Positions 17,683 through 26,974 of a stretch of 64,000 bases of DNA are shown here, piece after piece; position 1 is the first letter of the stretch, and each line of letters opens with the position of its first letter. The notes beneath the pieces were generated by a model. It was not told the DNA's origin and ran no database searches. It saw only the letters and a program-made list of their open reading frames with translations. The stretch lies in contig NZ_JABMKZ010000018.1 in NCBI RefSeq assembly GCF_013204855.1, positions 88,754 to 152,753 of the forward strand. Reading direction: 5' to 3'. This stretch comes from Paenibacillus alba. GTDB lineage: Bacteria; Bacillota; Bacilli; Paenibacillales; NBRC-103111. The translations under genes and the position numbers were made by a program.

Positions 17683-19368
17683 TTACTTCCTTGTTTTATG
17701 GAGGATCGCTTCCCTAAATTCCTGTGGCGACACCTCTTTCATTTTTCGAAAAAATGCTGTGAAGTAGGAAGGAGATTCAAAACCTAATTTCAAAGCAATT
17801 TCATTTATTTTCATCTGCATATCCTCCAGCATGTTCACCGCCATCTCCGCTTTGGTTGCATTAATATAATCGGACAAATTCCGCCCCGTAAGCTGCTTAT
17901 AGAAACGCGATAGATAGGAAGGGTTGAAATGGACCACTTCAGCAATTCTGGCAAGGGAGAGATCACCGCTCAAATTCTCGTTAATAAACCTGTGAATGCG
18001 CTCAACCAGCAAATTTTCTCCCTTTTCAACCTGCTGCTGTTTCTCCAGGCATATCTGTTTGCCAAGTTCGAGATAATAGGATTCCACCGCCATCCAATCA
18101 CCGGGAATGTCCATCATAGCAAAACTTTCGATCGGCATATGATCCTTGGCTCTGTCCGATAGCTGTTGATTATTGATATTGGCCAAGAAGACCAGCACAA
18201 ACGCATAATACCTTTCTAGACCAAGAAGGTAATTCTGAGAGGTTTCATGCTGCAAGCTGATGATCAGGTCTTTGCAAATCGTTTCTGCTTGGAGCTCATC
18301 CCCTTCATCCAACTTCTTTTCCAGTAAGCGCAGCTTTTTGTTAAATTCATCCGAATAAGCAGCAACCTTGGAAGGCTCCACTTTAAAAAGTTCGTTCGCC
18401 ATGCCAAGGTCCATCATCGTCATTTTTTGCCCGGATACCATTCTTTTCTTGATCATCGCTTTCATCAGTTCGAATTCTTTATGCAGGTTGTCCCACTCCA
18501 CAGCGCCTCTTGATATGACGAAAGATATGTCCATTTGCAGCAAATCGCGGCATGCATTTTGAACCGATTCAAGAATGCCTTTTAAATAAGTGACAAATCC
18601 TCTCCAATCGACCGCATCGTCTTCACTTCGAAATCTGTCCGCATTCGCAGCTAGTTGCAGAAACGAAATCATCATCGAATTCTCATAGACAATCTCTTCG
18701 CTTGTTAGCACAGAAGGCCAATACTGTTCAACTAGGTTTCGCACAGCATACAGGGCGTTTCGTTTATTGGCATACGACATGCCTTCGGACCAACTGTCAA
18801 TCTTGCCAACGAGCAGCAGCACAGGCGCTTCCCGATTCAACTTTATGGCTTGTTCTGCAAATAATTCTTCGGATAAAAGGTCATATACACGCTCTCCTAA
18901 TAGAAGCGCCTCGAACAATTCCTTTTTCAGCAGCGGCGCCATGACTAGCATTTGGTTTCGGGCCTTTTCCACGATATCCTTGTTCTTAAGCTCATCCTCT
19001 ATTTTCTTTAACGCATTGGTGACCGCCCCGATGACAACCTTATCTTCTTCTGTTTTTAAAATATAGCTTTCCACATTTTTTTGAATCGCCGTATAAACAT
19101 AATCAAACTCATTATGCCCCGTCAAAAAAATGATTTTGCAGGCAGGCCAGTAAAATAAAATCTCATCCATTAACTGCAAGCCATTTTTCTCCGGCATACG
19201 AATATCGCTGAGCACAACATCAATCTTCGTCTTCTTGATCACGTCAATCGCCTCAAACGCTGAATACGCCTTGCAGATATCGAGATCAAGCTCCTCCCTT
19301 TCCTGAAACATCTGTACCAGTCCTTCAACAATCGCCGGTTCATCGTCAACAATTAAGAGTCTATACAT
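17683..19368 (-). CDS. YesN-type response regulator (REC plus AraC HTH)
   Basis: A 561-residue regulator. The receiver domain occupies residues 1-120: acidic pair DD8-9, phospho-acceptor Asp55 in VLSDIRMP, and Lys in SYILKTEED. A long middle region links to two AraC helix-turn-helix motifs at the C-terminus (LARIAEVVHFNPSYLSRFYK and INEIALKLGFESPSYFTAFF). The start is ATG 19368 (MYRLLIVDDE): GGAGGCGG lies 7 nt before it. It overlaps the upstream kinase stop by 8 nt, so translation is coupled. Phosphorylation by the kinase should activate the transporter promoter just downstream. Confidence 0.93.
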   Translation of the reverse strand: MYRLLIVDDEPAIVEGLVQMFQEREELDLDICKAYSAFEAIDVIKKTKIDVVLSDIRMPEKNGLQLMDEILFYWPACKIIFLTGHNEFDYVYTAIQKNVESYILKTEEDKVVIGAVTNALKKIEDELKNKDIVEKARNQMLVMAPLLKKELFEALLLGERVYDLLSEELFAEQAIKLNREAPVLLLVGKIDSWSEGMSYANKRNALYAVRNLVEQYWPSVLTSEEIVYENSMMISFLQLAANADRFRSEDDAVDWRGFVTYLKGILESVQNACRDLLQMDISFVISRGAVEWDNLHKEFELMKAMIKKRMVSGQKMTMMDLGMANELFKVEPSKVAAYSDEFNKKLRLLEKKLDEGDELQAETICKDLIISLQHETSQNYLLGLERYYAFVLVFLANINNQQLSDRAKDHMPIESFAMMDIPGDWMAVESYYLELGKQICLEKQQQVEKGENLLVERIHRFINENLSGDLSLARIAEVVHFNPSYLSRFYKQLTGRNLSDYINATKAEMAVNMLEDMQMKINEIALKLGFESPSYFTAFFRKMKEVSPQEFREAILHKTRK

Positions 19369-21106
19369 CACTGCCGCCTCCATAATTAAAATGAATGATC
19401 ACTTCTGCTTTCAACCCGCCATGTTCGCTTCTGGAAACAAATACGCCGCTAGGCTTGCCATACTCCAACTGGATTCGCCTGCACACATTGATGATGCCTG
19501 TCTTTTCAAGAACAATGGAGCAATTAGCCAACTTCTTCTGAAGGGCATGAAGCCTTTCATCCGTCAGCTTATTTCCGTCATCCTCCACACAAATACACAA
19601 GGTTTTTTTCCCGTAAGTGACCGTAATATGGATATTGCCGCCTCTACGTTCGTTCTCGAAAGCATGCTCAAAGGTATTCTCGATAATCGGCTGCAGAATC
19701 AGACGAGGCACCATGAGATGCTTGCAGGCATCTGGAATTTCACCGGTAACAACATGAATCCGATTCGAAAACCGTATACGCTGAATCTCCACATAATCCA
19801 TAGCATGCCGATATTCCTTGTCAAACGGCACCTCATCCGCACCGCTTCTTGTAACAAACTGATAGTAACTGCCCAGCTTCTGGGCTAAAGTGGCCACGGT
19901 TTCATAATCCTTCGCCTTGCACATCATATAAATATTGAAAAATCCATTGTACAGAAAGTGAGGCTTGATCTGCGACTGCAGCTGCTTTAACTCCGAATGC
20001 TGCAGCGCCATCTTTTGCTCATAATTTTGCCGGATGGATTGCCTCAGCTTGTCGATCATCTTATCGAAGCTCCTGTAGAGATAGCCAAACTCAATATCAT
20101 TTTTGGGCCTAATCAAAATATCCAGGTTATCCGTTTCCAGCGTTCTGAACGCAGCAATCAGTTCTTTCAAAGGGTTATGGATCATCAATTTGACTGAAAA
20201 TGAAAAAACAACAATAATGACAACCGAAACCAGCGACATAACAAGCAGCCAAATATTAAATGTCTTCAGAGACCCCGTGAGCTCATTTTGGTTCATATAG
20301 GAATAGAGTGACAATCCGAGCGTACTTATGTGGTTGTAAGTGATCCTGTAACTTTGATCTCCAAATTTTAAAATATGGCTATCATCATTTTTATTGTTCT
20401 GCTCCACGGAAACATTATCATGTATTTTTCTTACAATAGGGTCATCCTGCTTGGCCGATATATAGTAGCTAAAATCCTCATTGGTAATAAAAGCTCCCGA
20501 GTAGCCATAATTGCCCACTAATTGGTCTAATGTCTTTTCCAGCTTCTTAACGGACAGCTCCAAATACACAATTACACTTGAATTGTTGGCCGCTTCAATA
20601 AAAAACAATCTTCCTTCATAATAATAAATGGAAGATTTCTTGCTATTTGAATACAGTTTACCAATTATTTCATATTCCTGATTAGGCAGCTTATTGATCC
20701 CGCTTTGGGTAGAGATCGTTCTTCCGAATGATTTCATATATACCCCGGTGTTCAGCAAATAATCACTCGAGTTCTGTATCGTGGACAAGCGTTCCTTAAC
20801 CCTGTTTACGAGTTGGATTTCTTCAAATACATCCAGTGTGCCGGACAGAAAGTTCAGCTTCTGGAGATCGGAATCATTGACAACCTGCAGCTGCTGATTG
20901 CGAATGAAGGAAATCTGATCATCCAACTGGTTCGAATAAAATTGCACCTTAGACTGGATAGAGTCGGAAAATTCCTGTTTAATAAAGGATTGCCCCTTCA
21001 TATTCATCAGCAGATTGACGAAATAGACAGGAATGATCAAAGCTGCAAAAACGATAATCACTTTTTGATACACATACAATTTGGGAACCCTTGTTTTTTT
21101 TATCAC
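19361..21106 (-). CDS. YesM-type sensor histidine kinase
   Basis: A 581-residue membrane kinase starting at GTG 21106, 6 nt after AGGAGGG. Two membrane spans (about residues 14-35 and 283-306) enclose a roughly 250-residue extracellular dCache-like sensor. A HAMP-like linker (NPLKELIAAFRTLETDN) leads to the His_kinase domain with QIKPHFLYNGFF (His about 380) and an ATPase with N box LQPIIENTFEHAF. The G1 box is VEDDGNKLTDE in place of the usual DNGxG, a mild degeneracy. It probably senses an extracellular oligosaccharide or a loaded binding protein and drives the YesN partner. Both genes head the minus-strand sugar module. Confidence 0.92.
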   Translation of the reverse strand: MIKKTRVPKLYVYQKVIIVFAALIIPVYFVNLLMNMKGQSFIKQEFSDSIQSKVQFYSNQLDDQISFIRNQQLQVVNDSDLQKLNFLSGTLDVFEEIQLVNRVKERLSTIQNSSDYLLNTGVYMKSFGRTISTQSGINKLPNQEYEIIGKLYSNSKKSSIYYYEGRLFFIEAANNSSVIVYLELSVKKLEKTLDQLVGNYGYSGAFITNEDFSYYISAKQDDPIVRKIHDNVSVEQNNKNDDSHILKFGDQSYRITYNHISTLGLSLYSYMNQNELTGSLKTFNIWLLVMSLVSVVIIVVFSFSVKLMIHNPLKELIAAFRTLETDNLDILIRPKNDIEFGYLYRSFDKMIDKLRQSIRQNYEQKMALQHSELKQLQSQIKPHFLYNGFFNIYMMCKAKDYETVATLAQKLGSYYQFVTRSGADEVPFDKEYRHAMDYVEIQRIRFSNRIHVVTGEIPDACKHLMVPRLILQPIIENTFEHAFENERRGGNIHITVTYGKKTLCICVEDDGNKLTDERLHALQKKLANCSIVLEKTGIINVCRRIQLEYGKPSGVFVSRSEHGGLKAEVIIHFNYGGGSDV

Positions 21107-21240
21107 CTATTTCCCTCCTGTAGGACATCCAGCTTCAAAATGAATTTATTGCCTATAAGCTTAGCATGAAATCAATAAGCCATGTATAAGGTCTGCCAAA
21201 AAAAGCATTCCGTGCGGTTTTGGATGATTTCGGGAAATTA

Positions 21241-21285
21241 AAAAAAAGCTGCCCTCTAAGTAGATAAACCTACTTGAGGACAGCT
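21241..21285 (-). terminator. Terminator of the GH16 gene
   Basis: On the minus strand AGCTGTCCTCAAGTAG pairs with CTACTTAGAGGGCAGCT, with two mismatches, around a short loop, followed by TTTTTTT. It lies 20 nt after the GH16 stop and insulates it from the kinase gene. Confidence 0.85.
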
Positions 21286-21304
21286 CCTTGATCATCGGAA
21301 ATGC

Positions 21305-23206
21305 TTATCTTGCTTCTACGTATAGGTCATCTACTTCGAAGCTGGCTGTGTATGCTCGAACGCCAACCTTGCCTGGAGCAAGCGGAGCATTGTCCGTCGC
21401 GCTGAGTTTCTCTTCGCCATTCAAGTATCCTTTCAATTGATTGCCGACAATTGAAAGCTCCATTCGGTACCATTCGTTGATAGTAATACTCATCGGATAC
21501 GAGGCTAGATCCGTTACGACACCGTTGCTTTTTTTGCTAATAGCTAATTTATTGGAAATTTTATCCAACCGCAGCATGTAGAAGTTATTGCTGTCTGTAT
21601 AGCGGCCTGTCACGCTGGCATAACCTGTGTTCGTAAGCAGCTTGATATTGGCCGAGATGAAAGCATTATTGTAGGATGCGCTGTTCGCGAAAGCACGGGC
21701 TTCACCAGCGATAGAAGTATTTTTCAATACATAGCTTCCATCCGTTGCAACAGACCATGTGCCCGTTGCTGTTGTCCATTTGTCAGCATTGCCGGACTCT
21801 AGGTCATCGCTGTACATGATTCGTGAGGATAGGAAATTATCCACGCTGACGATTTGATTATAGGCTCTGAAACCTGCGGCACCAAGTGTCAACTGATCGT
21901 CAGTCACCGAGAATCGTTCCACACCATTCAAATACCCTTTCAACGTCGAACCATTCAAGTACAATTTTAAATTGTAATCGTTTCCAGAAACAAACGTTTC
22001 AGGAGAAGACGCAAGAACCGTAGTCGCAGATGGAGTGACTTTGGCCAGTTCAAACATATGGTTAGTTGCATTTATTCTCAGATAGTAGTAATTGGCTGGA
22101 TCCGCAGGATTAGGAGGCACGACCTCTTCATAGCGCGCTACCAAGCCGGTAATTCCTGTTGTGCCGTTCAACTTGAAATTGGCTTGCATGGCGCTGTCGG
22201 ACCAACTTGCGGAAGAATAAGGTTGATCATTATACACAGCCATGGAAACTCCGCTAGATGTGGATGTGTTGAGTCGGTTGCTGTTTCCATCGGATACGAG
22301 GCTCCAGCTGCCCGACTTTAAGTCCCAATTCGTAATGGTTCCGCTTTCAAAATTATCCGTTCGAATTGGATTGTGAGGCGAGGGGGACACTGGCGATGTA
22401 ACTGGCGCCGTGCCAGTTGTCGTATAGTATCTAAAGTAATCGACATCGTACGTACCGTACAAGTATCCCGGAGGTTGAGCTGGATCAGCATTTTGTGGAA
22501 TCGTTGACAAGTAGAACACCATTGGCGAATTGAATGGCGATGCTGCCTTATCTAGTGTTGCTTCTGTCCGAAGCGGATAAATAAATTCTTTCACTAGTAC
22601 GTTATCTTTGTAAAAGGCCATGCGCTGAGGCCCGTAATCAACACCATAAGTATGGTACTCGTTGGAATAGTCTCCTGTGTAAACTCCGCGGTTAGAAGCA
22701 AATAATTTGGCGTCTCCGCCGCCCGATGCAGCCAATTCCGTATTCCAGTTTAAATAACCTGCGGTAATTTGGCCGTTCTTATAGTGCTCAAAGAAGTCGA
22801 TTTCCGTGAATTTGGAAAGACTATTCGTTTTGGGTAATTGCGCGTCCCAGATTTGAGTCCAAGCGGAAGGATGGAAGCCCGCGCCTGGATTGGTCCACTT
22901 GGCATTTAGTTCATAATAACCGTAACCGAAGGTACGCTTGGTTGTAACCCCAGCGCCGCGGTAGCCGGAAACGGAGCGAGTCATGTTCAGATGAATGGCC
23001 CCTCCGGAGACCGTCACATTATTTTCGTCCGTGTATTGATTTTGTCGATAATTCCATTCTTGCTCGTCCAGACTAGTTCCGTTAAATTCGTCTTGCCATA
23101 CGAGATTGTAGCCTGCAGGGGGAGCCGCTTTTGCCTCGTCTGCTGCCGCAGATGATATTGCTACCGCAGCCAAAGTCCCCAAGCCGAATGCTAGCATCTT
23201 TCTCAT
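21305..23206 (-). CDS. Secreted GH16 glycoside hydrolase with two concanavalin-like modules
   Basis: A 633-residue secreted enzyme. A signal peptide ends near AKAA (residue 27). Residues about 30-270 form a GH16 beta-jelly roll with the catalytic signature EIDFFE: Glu135 the likely nucleophile and Glu140 the acid/base. The family endo-hydrolyses beta-glucans, agar, porphyran or carrageenan; the specificity cannot be read here. Two related modules follow (about 285-450 and 460-633), each with DxxESG at its start and LNG(V/E)E plus VDN/VDD near its end, as in DUF1080-like lectin folds. The start is ATG 23206, 7 nt after AAAGGTGG; an in-frame GTG at 23218 lies inside that site. It has its own terminator. 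Confidence 0.9.
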   Translation of the reverse strand: MRKMLAFGLGTLAAVAISSAAADEAKAAPPAGYNLVWQDEFNGTSLDEQEWNYRQNQYTDENNVTVSGGAIHLNMTRSVSGYRGAGVTTKRTFGYGYYELNAKWTNPGAGFHPSAWTQIWDAQLPKTNSLSKFTEIDFFEHYKNGQITAGYLNWNTELAASGGGDAKLFASNRGVYTGDYSNEYHTYGVDYGPQRMAFYKDNVLVKEFIYPLRTEATLDKAASPFNSPMVFYLSTIPQNADPAQPPGYLYGTYDVDYFRYYTTTGTAPVTSPVSPSPHNPIRTDNFESGTITNWDLKSGSWSLVSDGNSNRLNTSTSSGVSMAVYNDQPYSSASWSDSAMQANFKLNGTTGITGLVARYEEVVPPNPADPANYYYLRINATNHMFELAKVTPSATTVLASSPETFVSGNDYNLKLYLNGSTLKGYLNGVERFSVTDDQLTLGAAGFRAYNQIVSVDNFLSSRIMYSDDLESGNADKWTTATGTWSVATDGSYVLKNTSIAGEARAFANSASYNNAFISANIKLLTNTGYASVTGRYTDSNNFYMLRLDKISNKLAISKKSNGVVTDLASYPMSITINEWYRMELSIVGNQLKGYLNGEEKLSATDNAPLAPGKVGVRAYTASFEVDDLYVEAR

Positions 23207-23366
23207 GAATGAATCCACCTTTCAGTTTTGAAGTAGTGACACTGCTTCTGCTTCATTTGTCGACATATGATTTAAGAAGTGAGTTTAGCATATCGCACTG
23301 CTCACGGTGGAAAAATGCATTATTTATCGAAATTATGCGATATCCAATGAAAATAAGTTCACTTAA

Positions 23367-25004
23367 TCAGTCAATCCCTGTCCCTGTTCGTTCCGTTGAT
23401 AGAATCGTTCCATTCACTTCCTCATCCTGTAGTAAAGGCATGTCGACGCCTTCAAACGTATTGCCGATGAGACAAACGTGATGTGCATCAATGGCGTGAA
23501 CGCCAATTTCCGAATTCTTCATGATATTGTTCATAATGATGATATCTGTATTGAATTTGCCGCTGAAGCCCGCAGATTTAATACCGATACAACCGGATGC
23601 GCCATATCTCGGAAAAAATCCGCAATTGTCAAATTCGCAATCCTTGATCACAATATCCGTCGCGTGTCCGCCTTCCGAGTGCACAGGCAGCTCGGCGCCT
23701 AACAAAATACCGGGATTCATTGTATTCTTATATTTGCAATTGAGAATGAGCAGATGGTCATACCTGACTAGATGACCCGCTCCGGCAATATTCGTAAATT
23801 GCGAATCTTTGCAGATGTAGCGATCCGGCTCCCAACAGGATGCGGTTCCCAGCATTCCCGTTTGTGCCATGTCAGGCAAAGGCTGCTCGAACCAAATGCG
23901 ATAATAATGTCCTCGCTCTCCTTTTCCCTCATGCTGCCACTTGGATATAGACAATGGATAAATGTCCTCCTCATGCCATAACTCGACGACACTGCCAATT
24001 TCCAGACTAGCAAATGTATGCTTGCAGAAAAAGACGGCCTCATGCCTGCTTTCAATCCGGCTAAGCTCCAGCCAAGTACTGTGCATATTCTGTCCATCCA
24101 TTCGCACGCCTTCAATGATCATCTCGTTAATAAAGATATCTCCGCTGCATTTGAACAATTTCCAGGCATCGCGGGGAGCCGTGAATAAACGGTTCCCATC
24201 CGGCTGAAAGATGATACGATCGGCATGGATTCCCTTGCAAGATTCGGTTAACATGCAAAATCCGTTTGCATTAAACGTCCTTAAATTCAATAATTTCAAT
24301 TGATTGCATCTTGCAAAATAGGTTTGAAAATCCGTTTGCGCGCCTTGATGCCAAGACAGGTGTTCGCCGACGTGCACTTTGGAAGCGACATCGGCGCTTT
24401 GTAGCCTTAACTGATTAGGTCCCACTAGTTCCCAAAGTGCCCCAGCGCCGCCTCCATACGTAACACTCTCCCCTGTTAACGCTCCTGTCTCCGGATCGAA
24501 ACGGTTCATACAATAGCAGCCCATATGATCCGAGCAAGGGTTGCCCTCGAACACTTCTACCCAAATATGAGTGTCGTCTTTACGCAGCACAACTCCGGCC
24601 GATGCGAACTCCGGCTCGCGGGTAAAGGCGATATTTTTCACGGTTAGCTGATCGCAATCCTCGCACCATAGAATGGCCGGGAGGTAGCTGTGAACTTGTC
24701 CATTATTAGAACCAACAAGCACAGTTGCGGGGTTGCCTTGTTCGTCGGTAGCGCCTAGCAAGGTCAGGCTTCGCACTCCTTGGATAACGATATGGCACAT
24801 CTTGCTGTCTTGCTTGGAGCTTCCAGCATCATGTTCAAAGCCATCTGTCCTGAATGTGATCTCACTCTGAAGGATATAGCGGCGCGGCTCAAATACAACG
24901 AAGCCTGCGTTCGTCTCCACTGCCCTTTGGATCGCTGCCCGAATGGCAGCCGCATCATCTTGTCCTTGGAAGTCTTTTACATAAATTGCGTCTTGAGTCA
25001 TCAT
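23367..25004 (-). CDS. Right-handed beta-helix (pectate-lyase-like) protein, no signal peptide
   Basis: A 545-residue protein that opens IYVKDFQGQDDAAAIRAAIQ, the classic start of pectate-lyase-3/GH28-like beta helices, and continues with coil repeats (LTLLGATDEQGN, LTVKNIAFTREPEF, HADRIIFQPDGN, NIMKNSEIGVHAIDAHHVCL). There is no signal peptide, so it probably works in the cytoplasm on imported oligosaccharide. The layout resembles GH110-type alpha-galactosidases and GH28 relatives, but no catalytic residue is certain. The start is ATG 25004 or the adjacent ATG 25001, after GGCGGGTAAAAGG. It faces the divergent kinase gene at 25202, sharing a promoter region of about 200 nt. Confidence 0.7.
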   Translation of the reverse strand: MMTQDAIYVKDFQGQDDAAAIRAAIQRAVETNAGFVVFEPRRYILQSEITFRTDGFEHDAGSSKQDSKMCHIVIQGVRSLTLLGATDEQGNPATVLVGSNNGQVHSYLPAILWCEDCDQLTVKNIAFTREPEFASAGVVLRKDDTHIWVEVFEGNPCSDHMGCYCMNRFDPETGALTGESVTYGGGAGALWELVGPNQLRLQSADVASKVHVGEHLSWHQGAQTDFQTYFARCNQLKLLNLRTFNANGFCMLTESCKGIHADRIIFQPDGNRLFTAPRDAWKLFKCSGDIFINEMIIEGVRMDGQNMHSTWLELSRIESRHEAVFFCKHTFASLEIGSVVELWHEEDIYPLSISKWQHEGKGERGHYYRIWFEQPLPDMAQTGMLGTASCWEPDRYICKDSQFTNIAGAGHLVRYDHLLILNCKYKNTMNPGILLGAELPVHSEGGHATDIVIKDCEFDNCGFFPRYGASGCIGIKSAGFSGKFNTDIIIMNNIMKNSEIGVHAIDAHHVCLIGNTFEGVDMPLLQDEEVNGTILSTERTGTGID

Positions 25005-25160
25005 CCTTTTACCCGCCTTTATCTGAATTTTAAAAACAGTATAGGGCGTTCGAAGTGAAAAAAACATAAAATATCACATGATAATTTGAGGTATATGGCG
25101 GAATCATCGAAATTTGCTATATTTAGCATGATAGTGACTGTTTTTTGTCGTATACGTAGA

Positions 25161-25166
25161 TATAAT
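25161..25166 (+). promoter_or_regulatory. Probable -10 box for the second YesM/YesN operon
   Basis: TATAAT lies 36 nt before the ATG at 25202. The -35 region 17 nt upstream is weak (CTGTTT), as expected for an activator-dependent or low-level promoter. Confidence 0.4.
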
Positions 25167-25201
25167 CAACTACATAACCTCCCTGAAGGAGCTAACCCGC
25201 A

Positions 25202-26974
25202 ATGAGTCGAGCAAGAGCAATGCTAAGAAAATTAAGGATCACGCCAAAAATTTTTCTGCTTACGTTTGTTTGTTTCGAACTGCTTACTCTTTTGATGGCC
25301 TTTTCGTTCAATCGGCATTCCTCCGAAATTCTAGTGAAATCGCAAATGGGATATGCTCGGCAAGCTGTTCAAAAGTCAAACCGGTATTTGGATTCGAATT
25401 TGCAAAATATACGCACAACAATGAGTTCAATTGTGAATGACAGCAGGCTGCAAAATGGGGACTACAAGCAGTTGGAGAAGTGGATGTCGGGCAGCCTGCT
25501 TTATTTGACGCCTAATCTCAGCAACGTTCATTTCATCTCCGGAGATGAAGTGCTCGCCAGTACATCTACCCATAGCTGGGATGTGTTCAGCGACCCGGTC
25601 ATCACGCGGATCTTGTCGGACGCTACCCGTGCAGAACCTTCTTGGGTAGGACCTTACCATTCCAATGTATCGGGATATACGATCACGTATGTGTTCCCGA
25701 CTACCCTAACGAATGGCCGTTCCGGCTTCCTGCTCGCAGATATTAGCCTAGACAGGCTGTATTACACGTTATTTCCGGAAGAAACGCAAGATGTCATGGA
25801 GAATCTCATTATTCTGGACAAATCGCTCCACCCTGTTATGGGCAAAGCTCCTTATGTTCGCTTCGACTATGTCGACAAGCAATACAATCTCACTGGATTT
25901 GATCCTTCCATCCTGCATTCCGATTGGGGACAGATGGAGATTGCCGGTTCTGCCGACAAGGACAGCATCATTGTAACTAGAGGGTACAATACCATCGTTC
26001 AATGGCAGCTTGTGATGGTCATGAACAAGCGCGAGCTGTTGGAGCCTCTGAAACAATCGGTCGCCTTTACTTGGCAGCTTACGATTATTTGTTTTCTGCT
26101 GTCCCTCGGCTTGTCACTGCTGTTAACCGTAATCATTTCTGGCCCGATTAAGAAAATGACCAAATTTGTACAAAGAGTCGGAGAAGGGGAGTTAGATACC
26201 TATATCGCGATCAAAACGGAAGATGAGATCGGCTACTTGGCTGTGCAGTTCAATCTTATGACCAAAAAAATGGCACAGTTGATCGTGGATTTAAAGCATA
26301 GCGAAGAGCAAAAGAAGCTTTCTGACTTCCGCGCCTTGCATGCCCAAATCAAGCCGCATTTTCTGTATAATACTTTGAACACGATCTCCATGCTTGGACG
26401 GCGGGGCGATATGGAGAAGATGGACAGTTTAATTTCCGCGTTGTCCAACCAACTGCATTATGCCCTAGATAATTCCCCCGATCCGGTTAAAGTTCGAGAA
26501 GAACTGATTACGATTGAGAATTATTTGGAATTAATGAAAATTCGGTACCCGAATAAATGTGAATTTCAATTCGATATGGACCCGCTATCCCTGGAATATA
26601 AGCTGCCAAAGTTCATTCTTCAGCCGCTTGTCGAAAATGCCATTTTTCACGGGATTGTTCCCAAACCTACAGGGGGGAGCGTCTACATTGCCACTATGGT
26701 CGATCATGATTATTGGGAAATATTAATTGAAGATAACGGAATTGGCATGAATGCTGAAACTCTGCACGCCCTTACGGAGAAGCTGCGGCGCAAAGGGACG
26801 GTTTTTGAAAATGCGGAGCATATCGGTATTCTCAATGTTCATGAACGATTCCAGCTTATGTTCGGCGATGCCTATCAGCTTACGATCGACAGTCAACCTC
26901 ATATCGGTACGAAAGTTTGGATAAAGCTTCCTAAAGAAAGGATAGATCCCGGTGAAGCGTCTTTTATTGATTGA
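25202..26974 (+). CDS. YesM-type sensor histidine kinase (second system)
   Basis: A 590-residue kinase with a first membrane span at about residues 17-37, a roughly 240-residue extracellular sensor, a second span (LTIICFLLSLGLSLLLTVII, about 293-312) and a HAMP linker (GPIKKMTKFVQRVGEG). The phosphotransfer region is HAQIKPHFLYNTLNTIS and the ATPase boxes are LQPLVENAIFHGI and IEDNGIGM, both complete. GGAG lies upstream of the ATG. It is the first gene of a plus-strand row of five genes and partners the YesN gene, which overlaps its 3' end by 23 nt. It shares only family resemblance with the minus-strand kinase, so it presumably senses a different ligand. Confidence 0.93.
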   Translation: MSRARAMLRKLRITPKIFLLTFVCFELLTLLMAFSFNRHSSEILVKSQMGYARQAVQKSNRYLDSNLQNIRTTMSSIVNDSRLQNGDYKQLEKWMSGSLLYLTPNLSNVHFISGDEVLASTSTHSWDVFSDPVITRILSDATRAEPSWVGPYHSNVSGYTITYVFPTTLTNGRSGFLLADISLDRLYYTLFPEETQDVMENLIILDKSLHPVMGKAPYVRFDYVDKQYNLTGFDPSILHSDWGQMEIAGSADKDSIIVTRGYNTIVQWQLVMVMNKRELLEPLKQSVAFTWQLTIICFLLSLGLSLLLTVIISGPIKKMTKFVQRVGEGELDTYIAIKTEDEIGYLAVQFNLMTKKMAQLIVDLKHSEEQKKLSDFRALHAQIKPHFLYNTLNTISMLGRRGDMEKMDSLISALSNQLHYALDNSPDPVKVREELITIENYLELMKIRYPNKCEFQFDMDPLSLEYKLPKFILQPLVENAIFHGIVPKPTGGSVYIATMVDHDYWEILIEDNGIGMNAETLHALTEKLRRKGTVFENAEHIGILNVHERFQLMFGDAYQLTIDSQPHIGTKVWIKLPKERIDPGEASFID

